Assembly: GCA_018825665.1 (NCBI GenBank)
Contig: JAHJEG010000049.1
Location: forward strand, 1 to 64,000
Source: a bacterium
GTDB lineage: Bacteria; Campylobacterota; Campylobacteria; Campylobacterales; Sulfurimonadaceae
Reading direction: 5' to 3'
Length of the DNA: 64,000 nt
This document shows positions 1-9,456 of this stretch, piece after piece. Position numbers and translations under genes: made by a program. Below the pieces are notes generated by a model. That model did no database searches, was not told the origin of the DNA, and saw nothing but the letters and a program-made list of their open reading frames with translations. Every line of letters begins with the position of its first letter. Position 1 is the first letter of the stretch.

Positions 1-55
1 GTTATTAATAATATTTAAGTACAATTCTAACAACAAAAAACTTAAGTGAGAATTC

Positions 56-1255
56 ATGCAAATAATAGAAACAACAGAAGCTTTTAAGGCCTTGATACAG
101 AATATAAAATCATCTACACCTAATTACAAAGATCCTTTGGCGTTTGGTATATGTAGAGTTGATTTGGGACAGTTGAATTTAGATAAAACTCTTCAGGCGA
201 CATACCCTGTTATAAACTGGAATGAAAATTTTGGAAGCGCTGCTATTTTTATAAAAGCATTATCAGAACAAGGTATTGAAGTTGATTTCACTCAGGACGA
301 AGTTGTATGCACTATAAATCTTGCATTTTTAAAAAATTGTCTCAATGCGTTTACGCCTTACTCTGACGAAGCGTACGGTGATGCGCACAAAAATATTCAA
401 GTCGTATCCGCACTTTACAACAAGATCGTAGAAAGCGGAAGCTTAGAGGGTGAATTCAAAGTAACTTTTATATTTAATGATGCAGCGTGCCAAAGCGTAG
501 AAGCGACTTACCTAAAACTCTATGCGATGTCACAAGCAAAGGTGCAACTCAGAAGTATTAACCTAAACGGTGCTTTTGGGGCGTTGCCAAATGTTGCATG
601 GTCAAACGGTACACCAATCGAACTTGATTATCTAAGAGAATTTGAGATTGAACTCAAACTAGCAAATGAATACCCGCATATTGACTTTGTAGATAAGTTC
701 CCTAGATTCCTTCAGCATATAATCCCTGCAGACAATACGAGAATCCTTGATACCTCAAAAGTAAGATTTGGTGCACAGCTTGCGGCAGGAACAACTGTAA
801 TGCCGGGGGCTTCTTATATTAACTTCAATGCGGGTACCACAGGTTCCGTTATGGTTGAAGGCCGTATTTCAAGTTCTGCGATAGTTGGTGCGGGATCTGA
901 TGTCGGCGGAGGAGCTTCTATCCTCGGTGTATTAAGCGGTACAGACGGAAATCCTATTTCAATCGGCAAGAATACACTTTTGGGTGCTAATTCTACCTGT
1001 GGAATACCTTTAGGCGACGGATGTATTATTGACGCAGGACTCCCGATTCTTGAGGGTACAAAAGTAGCTGTAAAAGCTCAAGAACTTGCTAAAATCAAAG
1101 AAGTGAACAAAGACTTGGCAATTAGCGGTGAAGTTTTCAAAGCTAAAGAATTGGCAGGACTTAACGGCATCCACTTCAGACAAAACTCACAAACAGGTGA
1201 AATTACTGCTTCTCGCTCAACCAGAGAGATTAAGCTTAACGCTGATCTTCACTAA
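56..1255 (+). CDS. dapD: Tetrahydrodipicolinate N-succinyltransferase, long Campylobacterota-type
   Basis: 399-aa ORF; C-terminal left-handed beta-helix-like hexapeptide region (GAQLAAGTTVMPGASYINFNAGT..VEGRISSSAIVGAGSDVGGGASILG). Confidence 0.9.
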   Translation: MQIIETTEAFKALIQNIKSSTPNYKDPLAFGICRVDLGQLNLDKTLQATYPVINWNENFGSAAIFIKALSEQGIEVDFTQDEVVCTINLAFLKNCLNAFTPYSDEAYGDAHKNIQVVSALYNKIVESGSLEGEFKVTFIFNDAACQSVEATYLKLYAMSQAKVQLRSINLNGAFGALPNVAWSNGTPIELDYLREFEIELKLANEYPHIDFVDKFPRFLQHIIPADNTRILDTSKVRFGAQLAAGTTVMPGASYINFNAGTTGSVMVEGRISSSAIVGAGSDVGGGASILGVLSGTDGNPISIGKNTLLGANSTCGIPLGDGCIIDAGLPILEGTKVAVKAQELAKIKEVNKDLAISGEVFKAKELAGLNGIHFRQNSQTGEITASRSTREIKLNADLH

Positions 1256-1285
1256 TTTTCCAGCCACATTCGGAAGTACGATTCC

Positions 1286-1295
1286 GGCATGTGGA
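1286..1295 (+). repeat. GGCATGTGGA word (intergenic, after dapD)
   Basis: Exact match. Confidence 0.85.
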
Positions 1296-1401
1296 ACTCC
1301 ACAGGATAAGAATTGTTTTTTTATAAAAAGAGCTATTTGGACTTCATAAACTTCCCTTTATCTATTTCGTAATACAATTTACAAATATCAAGGAGTCTCT
1401 T

Positions 1402-1683
1402 ATGAATATTTCAGGCAATATCTCATCCATACAAACGCATCAAAAGATGCTAGATACCAGTGCGAACAATGTCGCCAATCTAAATACGGATGGTTTTGTT
1501 CCCGGTAATACTCCTGGTGCAAGAAGTGTGTTGACAAATAATAACAATTCTTCCAAGAGTCAAACAGACATAGCCAAAGAAATTCCTAATCAAATTATTG
1601 CAGAAAAAGCAACAGCCCTGAATGTTGCCGCAGTAAGAGCACAAGATGAGATGCTTGGCTCACTGCTGGACATAAAAGCTTAA
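1402..1683 (+). CDS. Short flagellar basal-body rod-like protein
   Basis: N-terminal rod motif (QKMLDTSANNVANLNTDGF) in a 93-aa ORF; RBS aaggag upstream. Confidence 0.75.
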   Translation: MNISGNISSIQTHQKMLDTSANNVANLNTDGFVPGNTPGARSVLTNNNNSSKSQTDIAKEIPNQIIAEKATALNVAAVRAQDEMLGSLLDIKA

Positions 1684-2993
1684 TTTTCTTTCGTTAGAAT
1701 ATTCATACTTTCCAAATTTTTCAGTATTTCTGCTTCTTCATCATAATCTTCTTGATCTTTTCCAAGTTTCAAACTGCTAAAGATTGGAGCACCGATGATA
1801 ATTCTTCCGTCTGTTTCACCTTTTTTTGTTTTTATGCCCCAGGTGTTGTGAAATACCACTATCGTATCATTGTATGTGCCGACATACAATACTATATGTC
1901 CTTTTTTATACAGTAATGTTTGAAATGCGACTGCTTGTTTTTTGATGCGGGCTATCTTTTCTTCATCACTCAAATCTTTCAGAGAAATTACTTGGCCGAT
2001 TTTACTTTGCTGATACGAATTTCTAGGCAGCCAGATACCAAAAGGTGTAAATAAATCACGAAGCATGGAGGAACAGTCTCTTTGGTCATACATTCCGCCC
2101 CATCCATAATTTGTCTTGGAGACTTCATTGACTATTTGTGGCAGGTTTTTCTTGTCTAGACGCAAAATCCCTTTATGTGCAATATCCTTAGATATCTTTG
2201 AATTCAAAAATAAAGGACTGCCGTTTTTGTATATTGAAATAGCCAAGACCGTATAATGTGCGTCGCTTTCATCTATCAAAGGCATTCTCATCCCTATTCT
2301 GGATTTGAACAGAAAATTGCCTTGCATATCATAAAGAGGGATATCCTCTTTTGTAAAAACCACTTGGTGCGCTTTTTGTATGGTGTCTGTGTGCTTTTTT
2401 TCCAGATATACAACTTCATCATGCTTAACCCATCCGTTTGCAAAACTGCTAAACACATATACCCACTCTTTATCCCTGGAGTAATGCGATACAAAAAGCG
2501 GTTTGTTTGCAGCAATAGAGCTGTTTTGCAAATAATCAAACGGGAAGCCTTCCCCGGCTAAAGACGGATCTCTTAATAATGGTCTGTTGGCAGGGAATGC
2601 CCTGATATTTGTATACTTAATGCTTATAGCTTTTTTGTTTATTGTTGCAAAAGCGTCAAAGTTTGAATTTTCATACATTGCATCAAAAAAATCCTGTTTG
2701 AGCGGCTGTAAATTTTCTCCATAGGCATTATCGGCCCTGTAAGAAGTGAAAGGCCACTTGATTTCATCTACGGTTTCAAGCGGTTCTTCTATGTTCCAGA
2801 CAGAAAAATAAAGCTTATCATATGTATCTTGTATCTGATGTCCGCTTGAGTTATCATCAATATAACGGCTGAAGTGGTGAACATCCTGAGGGATAGTTAC
2901 CAAATCGTATATTTCCCCTTTTTGCAGTTGAGTTCTCTTGGAAGAGCAGGAAACAAATACGAAAGCCAGCAAAACTATAAATACATATCTCAA
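1680..2993 (-). CDS. SH3-like / NlpC-P60 (C40 peptidase) lipoprotein
   Basis: Lipobox FVSCSS; NlpC/P60 Cys motif (YGWGGMYDQRDCSSMLRDLF) and His (KGHIVLYVG). Confidence 0.75.
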   Translation of the reverse strand: MRYVFIVLLAFVFVSCSSKRTQLQKGEIYDLVTIPQDVHHFSRYIDDNSSGHQIQDTYDKLYFSVWNIEEPLETVDEIKWPFTSYRADNAYGENLQPLKQDFFDAMYENSNFDAFATINKKAISIKYTNIRAFPANRPLLRDPSLAGEGFPFDYLQNSSIAANKPLFVSHYSRDKEWVYVFSSFANGWVKHDEVVYLEKKHTDTIQKAHQVVFTKEDIPLYDMQGNFLFKSRIGMRMPLIDESDAHYTVLAISIYKNGSPLFLNSKISKDIAHKGILRLDKKNLPQIVNEVSKTNYGWGGMYDQRDCSSMLRDLFTPFGIWLPRNSYQQSKIGQVISLKDLSDEEKIARIKKQAVAFQTLLYKKGHIVLYVGTYNDTIVVFHNTWGIKTKKGETDGRIIIGAPIFSSLKLGKDQEDYDEEAEILKNLESMNILTKEN

Positions 2994-3007
2994 ATTTTAT
3001 CCTCTTA

Positions 3008-3667
3008 TTAATCTACATCACCAAATCTGCTGACAACCCTGCCGATTACTTCTATCTCATTGGGATTGAGTGTCTGTGTCGAATATACTTTGTTATCGGA
3101 TATTATATCGATTTTTCCATCTATTCTTTTTTGAACCCTTTTTATAAAAAGGCCGGCATCAGTTCTTATAGTAAATATCCCGCCTCTTTGCAAGTCAGTT
3201 TTGGCTCTGTTGATAAAAACAATATCGTTATAACTAAAAGTAGGCTCCATGGAATCACCGGAGACGTTGATTGCTTCAATATTCTTAAGCTCTTTTTCAC
3301 CACCGAGCATATTTACAAACTGTTCTGGAATCTCAAGCTGTTCTATCGCTTCACATGCAGTGTCAGAGCCACCTCCTGCAGATGCATTGACCCCGCCAAA
3401 ATACTTTACCATATAAAATTTGTTTGTGGCTTCAACCAAACTCTCCGGAGACTGACCGTAGAGTATCCAGTTTATAGAGATTGATTTTTTTGCACAAAAA
3501 TCCAAAAGCTCTCCGAATGGGATCTTATCTCTTTTTTTCATAGTGGCAAAATTCATTTGGCTTATTCCCAATATATCCGCTATGTCTTTATCAAAAATCT
3601 TTCTACCGGCATAATCAGAAGATACTATACTTTTAATCTCTTCTACAATTTCTGCAAAACTGTTCAT
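3008..3667 (-). CDS. S24-family (LexA/CI-like) transcriptional repressor
   Basis: N-terminal HTH (DIADILGISQMNFATMKKRDKIPFGELLDFC), Ala-Gly site (NASAGGG), catalytic SGDSMEPT and FIKRVQ lysine. Confidence 0.85.
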   Translation of the reverse strand: MNSFAEIVEEIKSIVSSDYAGRKIFDKDIADILGISQMNFATMKKRDKIPFGELLDFCAKKSISINWILYGQSPESLVEATNKFYMVKYFGGVNASAGGGSDTACEAIEQLEIPEQFVNMLGGEKELKNIEAINVSGDSMEPTFSYNDIVFINRAKTDLQRGGIFTIRTDAGLFIKRVQKRIDGKIDIISDNKVYSTQTLNPNEIEVIGRVVSRFGDVD

Positions 3668-3688
3668 CTCAAACTCCTCTTTTTGAAA

Positions 3689-3717
3689 ATTATAATACTA
3701 TTTTGCAATAAAGTCAA
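3689..3717 (-). promoter_or_regulatory. Sigma70-type promoter of the S24 repressor gene
   Basis: Minus strand TTGACT - 17 nt - TATAAT; TTGCAA lies inside the spacer (3703-3708). Confidence 0.75.
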
Positions 3718-3805
3718 AACTTTAATGACAAATTGCAATATTTTTTCAAGTATATTAATTTTATATGTAATATTTATACAATTAATCTTGCAAAAAGGAT
3801 AAAAA

Positions 3806-3889
3806 ATGTCGATTGTTATTAAAAATGCAGAGAGCTTGTTTAAAAGATTTGAGAACAATGTTGAAAAGTGGGCAAATAAAATCTTTTGA
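3806..3889 (+). CDS. Putative 27-aa amphipathic peptide (MSIVIKNAESLFKRFENNVEKWANKIF), divergent from the S24 repressor
   Basis: ATG preceded by aaaaaggat RBS; hydrophobic residues spaced i,i+3/4 throughout; not in supplied ORF track because of length. Confidence 0.45.
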   Translation: MSIVIKNAESLFKRFENNVEKWANKIF

Positions 3890-3896
3890 TTTGCCC
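3871..3896 (+). terminator. Inverted repeat GGGCAAAT..ATTTGCCC at the end of the 27-aa ORF
   Basis: 8-bp perfect stem around the stop codon; no strong T-tract. Confidence 0.4.
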
Positions 3897-3913
3897 AGCT
3901 ATAAACACAATAT

Positions 3914-4807
3914 TTATTTATTTGTAAATATTGAAATCTTTTTAATATTGCTCACAAGATTATTGTAGATGTTAAATCTGCCAAGAAGTCTTCTGAGTAT
4001 AAATTTTTCAATTATACCGATAACAGGAATAGTAGCGATAAAGATGATAAACAATGATATTAATATAAGCACTACATTCATTGTTCCTGCAGAATTACCG
4101 CTGAAAAATAGATTTTCTGTATTCATTCCAAAAAAACCGACTATCAGGTTCAATGGTAAAAATATCCCAGACAGTATAGTAAGCGCATAAACATTATTAT
4201 TCATCTTATCGCTTTTTAAAGAGTTGTAGTAATTATATAGAGTATCAAGTTTGTTTGAATTAAGAGCTGCCAATCTTTGATACCTTTGTATATGTTCCAT
4301 GATATCTTCAAAACCATCTTGTGGAAAAAAATCTGATTTTTTATTGTCGCCTATATAGTCTTTTAGCGCTTCATATACTCTTTCAAGCATTCTCTCGATT
4401 CTGGTTATGTCCTTTTTTAAATCAAACCAGATATCCAAAAAGATAGGTGACAGCTTACGCATATACAGTTCGTCTTCAAGTTTGTCAATCTCTTCTATGT
4501 ATTTCATCACAAGCTTTTCACTGTTTGACAGATGAAAATTTACAGAATCATAAATAGACTTGTGGGAATCTGCCATTAATTCTAATTTTTCTTCTTCCCT
4601 GTTGTAAGAATAGACACCATTTTTTTGAATCAGGTAGGGACTGGAAATCCCAACTAAACCGTCACCTTCTATGCTGAAAAAGCGTGTAATGAGCAGTTTG
4701 TATTCACTTGTTGAGAAATAATATGAAGAATGCTCGGTGTTTTTTATATCTTTTATATGCAGATGCTTTATCGCTAAGGAGATGTCGTCACTTTTCATTT
4801 TCTTCAT
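3914..4807 (-). CDS. corA: CorA-family magnesium/divalent cation transporter
   Basis: C-terminal GMN motif (GFFGMNTEN) and two C-terminal TM helices. Confidence 0.85.
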   Translation of the reverse strand: MKKMKSDDISLAIKHLHIKDIKNTEHSSYYFSTSEYKLLITRFFSIEGDGLVGISSPYLIQKNGVYSYNREEEKLELMADSHKSIYDSVNFHLSNSEKLVMKYIEEIDKLEDELYMRKLSPIFLDIWFDLKKDITRIERMLERVYEALKDYIGDNKKSDFFPQDGFEDIMEHIQRYQRLAALNSNKLDTLYNYYNSLKSDKMNNNVYALTILSGIFLPLNLIVGFFGMNTENLFFSGNSAGTMNVVLILISLFIIFIATIPVIGIIEKFILRRLLGRFNIYNNLVSNIKKISIFTNK

Positions 4808-4907
4808 CTTCTCTTTGTTTCATCTTGTTTTTATGATATCCCGAGAGTATAAATATCAAAAAAAGAATGAATAATACCACCATTATATTGTCAACAATCG
4901 GATTCAT
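4788..4907 (-). CDS. Putative 39-aa single-TM microprotein (MNPIVDNIMVVLFILFLIFILSGYHKNKMKQREDEENEK)
   Basis: ATG overlaps the trmL stop (ATGA); 3' end overlaps the corA start; hydrophobic helix with charged C-terminal tail; absent from supplied ORF track. Confidence 0.6.
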   Translation of the reverse strand: MNPIVDNIMVVLFILFLIFILSGYHKNKMKQREDEENEK

Positions 4908-5374
4908 TCTATCTCCTTAAATGCAGGGTAATTTTGTCTTATGGCTTCATATAAAACTATGCCGGTGCTAATAGCCAGGTTTAGACTTCTGCCCTCTTTT
5001 GTCATCGGAATGGTAATATTTTGTTCTTTATATTTATTTAAAACATTCTCCGGTATGCCGGCTGTTTCACTTCCAAAAAAGATATAGTCACCTGCCTTGA
5101 AGTTTGCTTCAAAATAAGGTCTGTCTGTTTTGGTAGTCGCAAAATAAGCATTTTCGGTTATGTTGTTTTGCGCAAAAAACTCCTCTATATTTTCCCAAAC
5201 ATAAAGATCCAGCTTATTCCAATAATCAAGCCCTGCCCGTCTGACAGCTTTTTCATCTATATCAAAGCCTATAGGTTTTATAAGATGCAAAGAAGCTCCG
5301 GCATTCACACAAAGCCTGCCTATGGCACCTGTATTGTTCGGGATTTGTGGATGTACTAGGACTAAATTAAACAA
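4904..5374 (-). CDS. trmL: tRNA (cytidine(34)-2'-O)-methyltransferase
   Basis: SPOUT motifs (MFNLVLVHPQIPNNTGAIGRLCVNAG; FGSETAGIPENVLNKY; SLNLAISTGIVLYEA). Confidence 0.93.
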   Translation of the reverse strand: MFNLVLVHPQIPNNTGAIGRLCVNAGASLHLIKPIGFDIDEKAVRRAGLDYWNKLDLYVWENIEEFFAQNNITENAYFATTKTDRPYFEANFKAGDYIFFGSETAGIPENVLNKYKEQNITIPMTKEGRSLNLAISTGIVLYEAIRQNYPAFKEIE

Positions 5375-5389
5375 ATGGGCTCCTATGTA

Positions 5390-6226
5390 TTAAAATATAA
5401 CTGTTTTGTTTGCATAAACAAAAATTCTATCTTCAAGAGCAAGCTTTAATGCACGTGAGAGGACAACTTTTTCTACATCTTTTCCTGAGCGCTGCATATC
5501 TCTCCAGCCATAGGCATGGTCAACATGTATAACTTCCTGAGATATAATCGGTCCCTCATCAAGATTGTTGTTTACAAAATGCGATGTAGCACCGATTATC
5601 TTCACACCCCTGTCGTAAGCTTGCTTATAAGGATTTGCACCGATAAAAGCCGGTAAAAACGAGTGATGGATATTTATGATTTTATTTTCATAAGCCTCAA
5701 CAAATCTGGGAGTTAGAATCCTCATGTACTTTGCCAGTACGACATAGTCTATATCTTTGAAGCCGGCAAGACACTCTAATATTTTTGCTTCATGTTCCGA
5801 TCTATCCAGCCCCACATGGGATATGGCTATATAAGGGATGTTGAACTTAGTGACAAAAGATTCCAGATCACTGTAATTGGAAACGACAGCCAGTATATTC
5901 GCTTCGAGCTCTCCGGCTTCGTGACGAACAAGTATATCACCAAGGGCGTGCATCTCTTTTGTTGCCATTATAATAATGTTTTTTTTCTTGGGCGCTATGA
6001 CTTCTATGCCGGATTTTTTCGGTAAAACTTCTTCAAGAGATTTTTTTAGACTCTTTAAATCTATATCTCCATCCACAACACTTCTCATAAAAAACTTATT
6101 ATTCTCTTTGTCAACAAACTCATTATTTGAAAGTATATTTAAATCATTATTGTAAAAAACACTCGATATCTTATGAACAAGACCTTTCTCATCATAAGCA
6201 TCTATAAGTACTCTGTATTGACTCAC
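5390..6226 (-). CDS. purU: Formyltetrahydrofolate deformylase
   Basis: N-terminal ACT-like domain plus formyltransferase motif (INIHHSFLPAFIGANPYKQAYDRGVKIIGATSHFV). Confidence 0.93.
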   Translation of the reverse strand: MSQYRVLIDAYDEKGLVHKISSVFYNNDLNILSNNEFVDKENNKFFMRSVVDGDIDLKSLKKSLEEVLPKKSGIEVIAPKKKNIIIMATKEMHALGDILVRHEAGELEANILAVVSNYSDLESFVTKFNIPYIAISHVGLDRSEHEAKILECLAGFKDIDYVVLAKYMRILTPRFVEAYENKIINIHHSFLPAFIGANPYKQAYDRGVKIIGATSHFVNNNLDEGPIISQEVIHVDHAYGWRDMQRSGKDVEKVVLSRALKLALEDRIFVYANKTVIF

Positions 6227-6618
6227 TGCTTTTTTCCTTTTTCTAGTTTTTCTACTCTGCTGTCTATAGTAGCCAAAACATATTCTAAAAAATTTAGAGT
6301 CAAATCTACTTTGGCTTCTATATTTGCATTGTTTGGTGCCTGAAATCCTTCAAATAAGACAAGCAGCCTTTCTCTGATAGAATTTAAAAACATCATCTCA
6401 TTGTCTGTATTTGAGCTTTGCAGCTCTTGTAAAATGTTTTTTGCTTCCGAGTCATCGGATGGAAAAAAATCTTCATTTTGAGTTTTTGTCTGAACAGAAG
6501 ATATCTCTTTGACTTCATAATCTTTGCTTGATGGCGGAACTTTATCGCTGATGTTCTCTTCCATTTCTGCCAAAGTCGATAATATTACGTCTTTTAATTC
6601 CATGATTTCAGTAACCAC
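6223..6618 (-). CDS. Conserved acidic hypothetical protein, possibly CiaD-like
   Basis: 131 aa; N-term [16 protein letters not shown] recalls Campylobacterota CiaD-like proteins; coupled to purU. Confidence 0.5.
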   Translation of the reverse strand: MVTEIMELKDVILSTLAEMEENISDKVPPSSKDYEVKEISSVQTKTQNEDFFPSDDSEAKNILQELQSSNTDNEMMFLNSIRERLLVLFEGFQAPNNANIEAKVDLTLNFLEYVLATIDSRVEKLEKGKKQ

Positions 6619-6842
6619 CTTTCAAATTCATTGAACTCTACATCCGTATCCATTTTTAAAAAGAAATCCTTCATCTGGGTATTCACACTTAAAAACTTCT
6701 TTCTCATGCCTGATAGTCTTCTTATAGCGATTTTTGCATCACTGTTTGAGGGATCTTTTTTTAGAACCTCTTTGTATATATCCAAGGCCTCCTCTTTGAG
6801 ACCTTGAAGTTCATAAATATTTGCTAATGTTAGTGTTTGCAT
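6594..6842 (-). CDS. Small TPR-repeat protein
   Basis: TPR signature [31 protein letters not shown]. Confidence 0.7.
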   Translation of the reverse strand: MQTLTLANIYELQGLKEEALDIYKEVLKKDPSNSDAKIAIRRLSGMRKKFLSVNTQMKDFFLKMDTDVEFNEFERWLLKSWN

Positions 6843-7906
6843 TTTGCAGAGTAATTAGCGATGATAGAACCCATCTCGCTTGTTGAACACACCTCTTTAG
6901 CATCGTACTGTGCCAAATCTTTTGTTCTGTACCCTTCACTGAGTGCTCTTTTGATAGCTGCATCGATTTTATCGGCCGCGGCAATCTCACCAAGTGCATA
7001 TCTCAACATCATTGAAGCAGAGGATATGGTGGCAATAGGATTTGCTATACCTTGACCTGCTATATCCGGAGCCGAACCGTGGATAGGCTCATAAACACCT
7101 ATTTTCGCACCGACTGAAGCTGAGGGTAAAAGACCTATAGAGCCTGAGAGCATGCTCGCCTCATCACTTAATATATCACCAAAAATATTTCCCGTAAGCA
7201 TTACGTCGAACTGTTTAGGATCTCGGATAAGCTGCATTGCTGCATTGTCTACGTACATATGAGAGAGTTCAACTTCAGGATACTCTTTTGCAACTTCTTC
7301 AACAACCTCTCGCCAAAGCTGAGAAACATCCAATACGTTTGCTTTGTCGATCGAGCAGACTCTTTTGCTTCTTTCCATAGCAATCTTAAAGGCCTGATGG
7401 GCAATACGTACGATTTCTTCACGCGTATACACCATAGTGTTCCAACCCTTATTCTCATCACGGCCTTTAGGCTCGCCAAAATAGATACCGCCGATAAGCT
7501 CACGAACAACCATCAAGTCAACGCCTTTTACAACCTCCGGCTTTAAAGATGAAGCATTTATAAGTTCATCATACACTACCGCAGGACGTAAGTTAGCATA
7601 AACGCCAAGCTCTTTTCTGAATCTTAAAAGTCCGCTTTCCGGTCTTTTTTCACGAGGCAGGTTATCCCATTTTTCTCCACCGATTGCACCGAATAAAACC
7701 GCATCACTGTTTAATGCAGTCGTAATGGTCTCCTGAGGAAGGGGGTCCCCTGTAATATCATAGGCACATCCGCCCATCAGCACTTCTTCATAAGTAAAAT
7801 GAAAATCAAAGCATGAGGCTACCGCATCAAGTACTTTTACCGCTTCATCAATGATTTCCGGACCGATTCCGTCACCTTTAATCAATGCTATTTTATATGA
7901 TTTCAT
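6830..7906 (-). CDS. leuB: 3-isopropylmalate dehydrogenase
   Basis: Family motifs ([27 protein letters not shown]). Confidence 0.96.
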   Translation of the reverse strand: MKSYKIALIKGDGIGPEIIDEAVKVLDAVASCFDFHFTYEEVLMGGCAYDITGDPLPQETITTALNSDAVLFGAIGGEKWDNLPREKRPESGLLRFRKELGVYANLRPAVVYDELINASSLKPEVVKGVDLMVVRELIGGIYFGEPKGRDENKGWNTMVYTREEIVRIAHQAFKIAMERSKRVCSIDKANVLDVSQLWREVVEEVAKEYPEVELSHMYVDNAAMQLIRDPKQFDVMLTGNIFGDILSDEASMLSGSIGLLPSASVGAKIGVYEPIHGSAPDIAGQGIANPIATISSASMMLRYALGEIAAADKIDAAIKRALSEGYRTKDLAQYDAKEVCSTSEMGSIIANYSAKCKH

Positions 7907-8418
7907 TATTTATTCTCCTGGGCTTTTATTTCATTTTCTGCAAAATTCATCAATCCGCCTGCATCAATCAGTTCTTGCATAAATTCTGGAATTGGCGTAA
8001 AGTTGTACGTTTTGTTTGTAGTTTTGTTCGTAATAGTTCCTGTATTCATGTTTACAGTAACTTCATCACCTTCGCTTATTTCACTGCTCTCTTTGAGCTC
8101 AAAGATAGGCAGTCCCATATTAAATGCGTTACGATAAAAAATTCTTGCAAAAGTTGGAGCAATAACTGCTGCTACACCGGCAGCTTTGAGTGCTATAGGA
8201 GCGTGATCGCGAGAACTTCCGCAACCAAAATTTTCACCGGCAACTATAATGTCGCCTCTGCTCATTTTGCTTACAAACTCTGGATCAGAATCTTCCATAA
8301 CATGTTTCGCAAGTTCTTCTGGAACCGATGTATTCAAATAGCGCGCAGCTATAATCAAATCCGTATCTATATCTTTTCCAAAAGTCCAAACTTTACCATC
8401 AATATTTGCTTTTTGCAT
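7906..8418 (-). CDS. leuD: 3-isopropylmalate dehydratase small subunit
   Basis: [40 protein letters not shown]. Confidence 0.95.
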   Translation of the reverse strand: MQKANIDGKVWTFGKDIDTDLIIAARYLNTSVPEELAKHVMEDSDPEFVSKMSRGDIIVAGENFGCGSSRDHAPIALKAAGVAAVIAPTFARIFYRNAFNMGLPIFELKESSEISEGDEVTVNMNTGTITNKTTNKTYNFTPIPEFMQELIDAGGLMNFAENEIKAQENK

Positions 8419-8580
8419 ATAAAAATCCTAAGTGTAATTTCTAATTAATTTTGCGATTATATCTAAAATGAGATTGTAGTTTTATAAAGAGAACCTCTGT
8501 ATACAAGAATGAAGTAAAGTTTAGCACATTTCAGTGCCTGTGATACAGTTTAAGATGCTTAATCTTTCATGATGCAGGGC

Positions 8581-8590
8581 GGCATGTGGA
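8581..8590 (+). repeat. GGCATGTGGA word (intergenic, leuD-flgG)
   Basis: Exact match. Confidence 0.85.
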
Positions 8591-8652
8591 AAGTTTGTTT
8601 TTCATAGAATAAATCTTAATATTAAAGAATATCAAGATTTATCGGGGCTTAT

Positions 8653-9441
8653 TTATCTTTTAAGGTTGTTTGTAGTCTGCAACATTTCATCACTTGTGGT
8701 GATTACTTTTGAATTAGAGTCATAAGCTCTTTGCCCTGTAATCAGATCTGTCAACTCAACGACAAGCTCAACATTACTAAGCTCAACAAAGCCTTGTCTA
8801 AGCACACCGAGCCCGTCAAGACCGGGTGTACCCTCTACAGGTTGTCCCGAACTGTCAGTCTCTATATACAAGTTATCCCCCATAGAGTGAAGTCCTGCAG
8901 GATTGATAAAATTTGTGGTCGTAACCTGACCTATTTGCGTGGCCTGTGTTTGACCGGGCTGAACAACCGTAACGGTACCGTCAGTACCAATGCTTATATT
9001 TGTTGCATCAGGCGGAATAACGACTTCTGGCACAAGTTTATAGCCGTCGCTGTTGACAACCGTTCCGTTATCATCGATTTTAAAAGCGCCGTTTCTTGAA
9101 TACACTTCAGTTCCATCCGGAAGTTCAAGCTTGAAAAAACCTTTGCCTGTTATCGCAAGGTCCAGTTCGTTATCCGTCTGCTTAAGACTTCCTTCCGAAA
9201 AAATCTTATTGATGGCTGTAGGTCTTACACCGAGTCCAACTTCTATTCCCGTGGGACTTTTGGTCACGTCACTTGTGGATGTTCCTGCATATTCCATTAC
9301 TTGATACATAAGGTCAGCAAATTCCGCGCGAGATTTCTTAAAGCCTATAGTGTTGACATTGGCGATATTATTGGCTGTTGTATCTATCTGCGTCTGCATT
9401 CCCAACATTCCTGTCGAGGCTGTATAAAGTGATTGCATCAT
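8653..9441 (-). CDS. flgG: Flagellar distal rod protein
   Basis: MMQSLYTASTGMLGMQTQIDTTANNIANVNTIGFKKSRAEF; C-term ELTDLITGQRAYDSNSKVI. Confidence 0.95.
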   Translation of the reverse strand: MMQSLYTASTGMLGMQTQIDTTANNIANVNTIGFKKSRAEFADLMYQVMEYAGTSTSDVTKSPTGIEVGLGVRPTAINKIFSEGSLKQTDNELDLAITGKGFFKLELPDGTEVYSRNGAFKIDDNGTVVNSDGYKLVPEVVIPPDATNISIGTDGTVTVVQPGQTQATQIGQVTTTNFINPAGLHSMGDNLYIETDSSGQPVEGTPGLDGLGVLRQGFVELSNVELVVELTDLITGQRAYDSNSKVITTSDEMLQTTNNLKR

Positions 9442-9456
9442 GGCTTTTTCCTTAAA

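Noticed and set aside
3557-3858. 81-aa and 64-aa ORFs overlapping the S24 promoter region
   Set aside because: They run through the promoter/operator and have low-complexity Ile/Phe/Lys composition; the 27-aa ORF with RBS is the better candidate.
7885-8448. 187-aa plus-strand ORF opposite leuD
   Set aside because: Antisense to a well-supported leuD reading frame; Cys/Phe-rich composition typical of reverse-frame artefacts.
8609-8642. Inverted repeat ATAAATCTT..AAGATTTAT downstream of flgG
   Set aside because: AT-only-rich stem with a 16-nt loop and no T-tract; weak as a terminator and expected by chance in AT-rich intergenic DNA.
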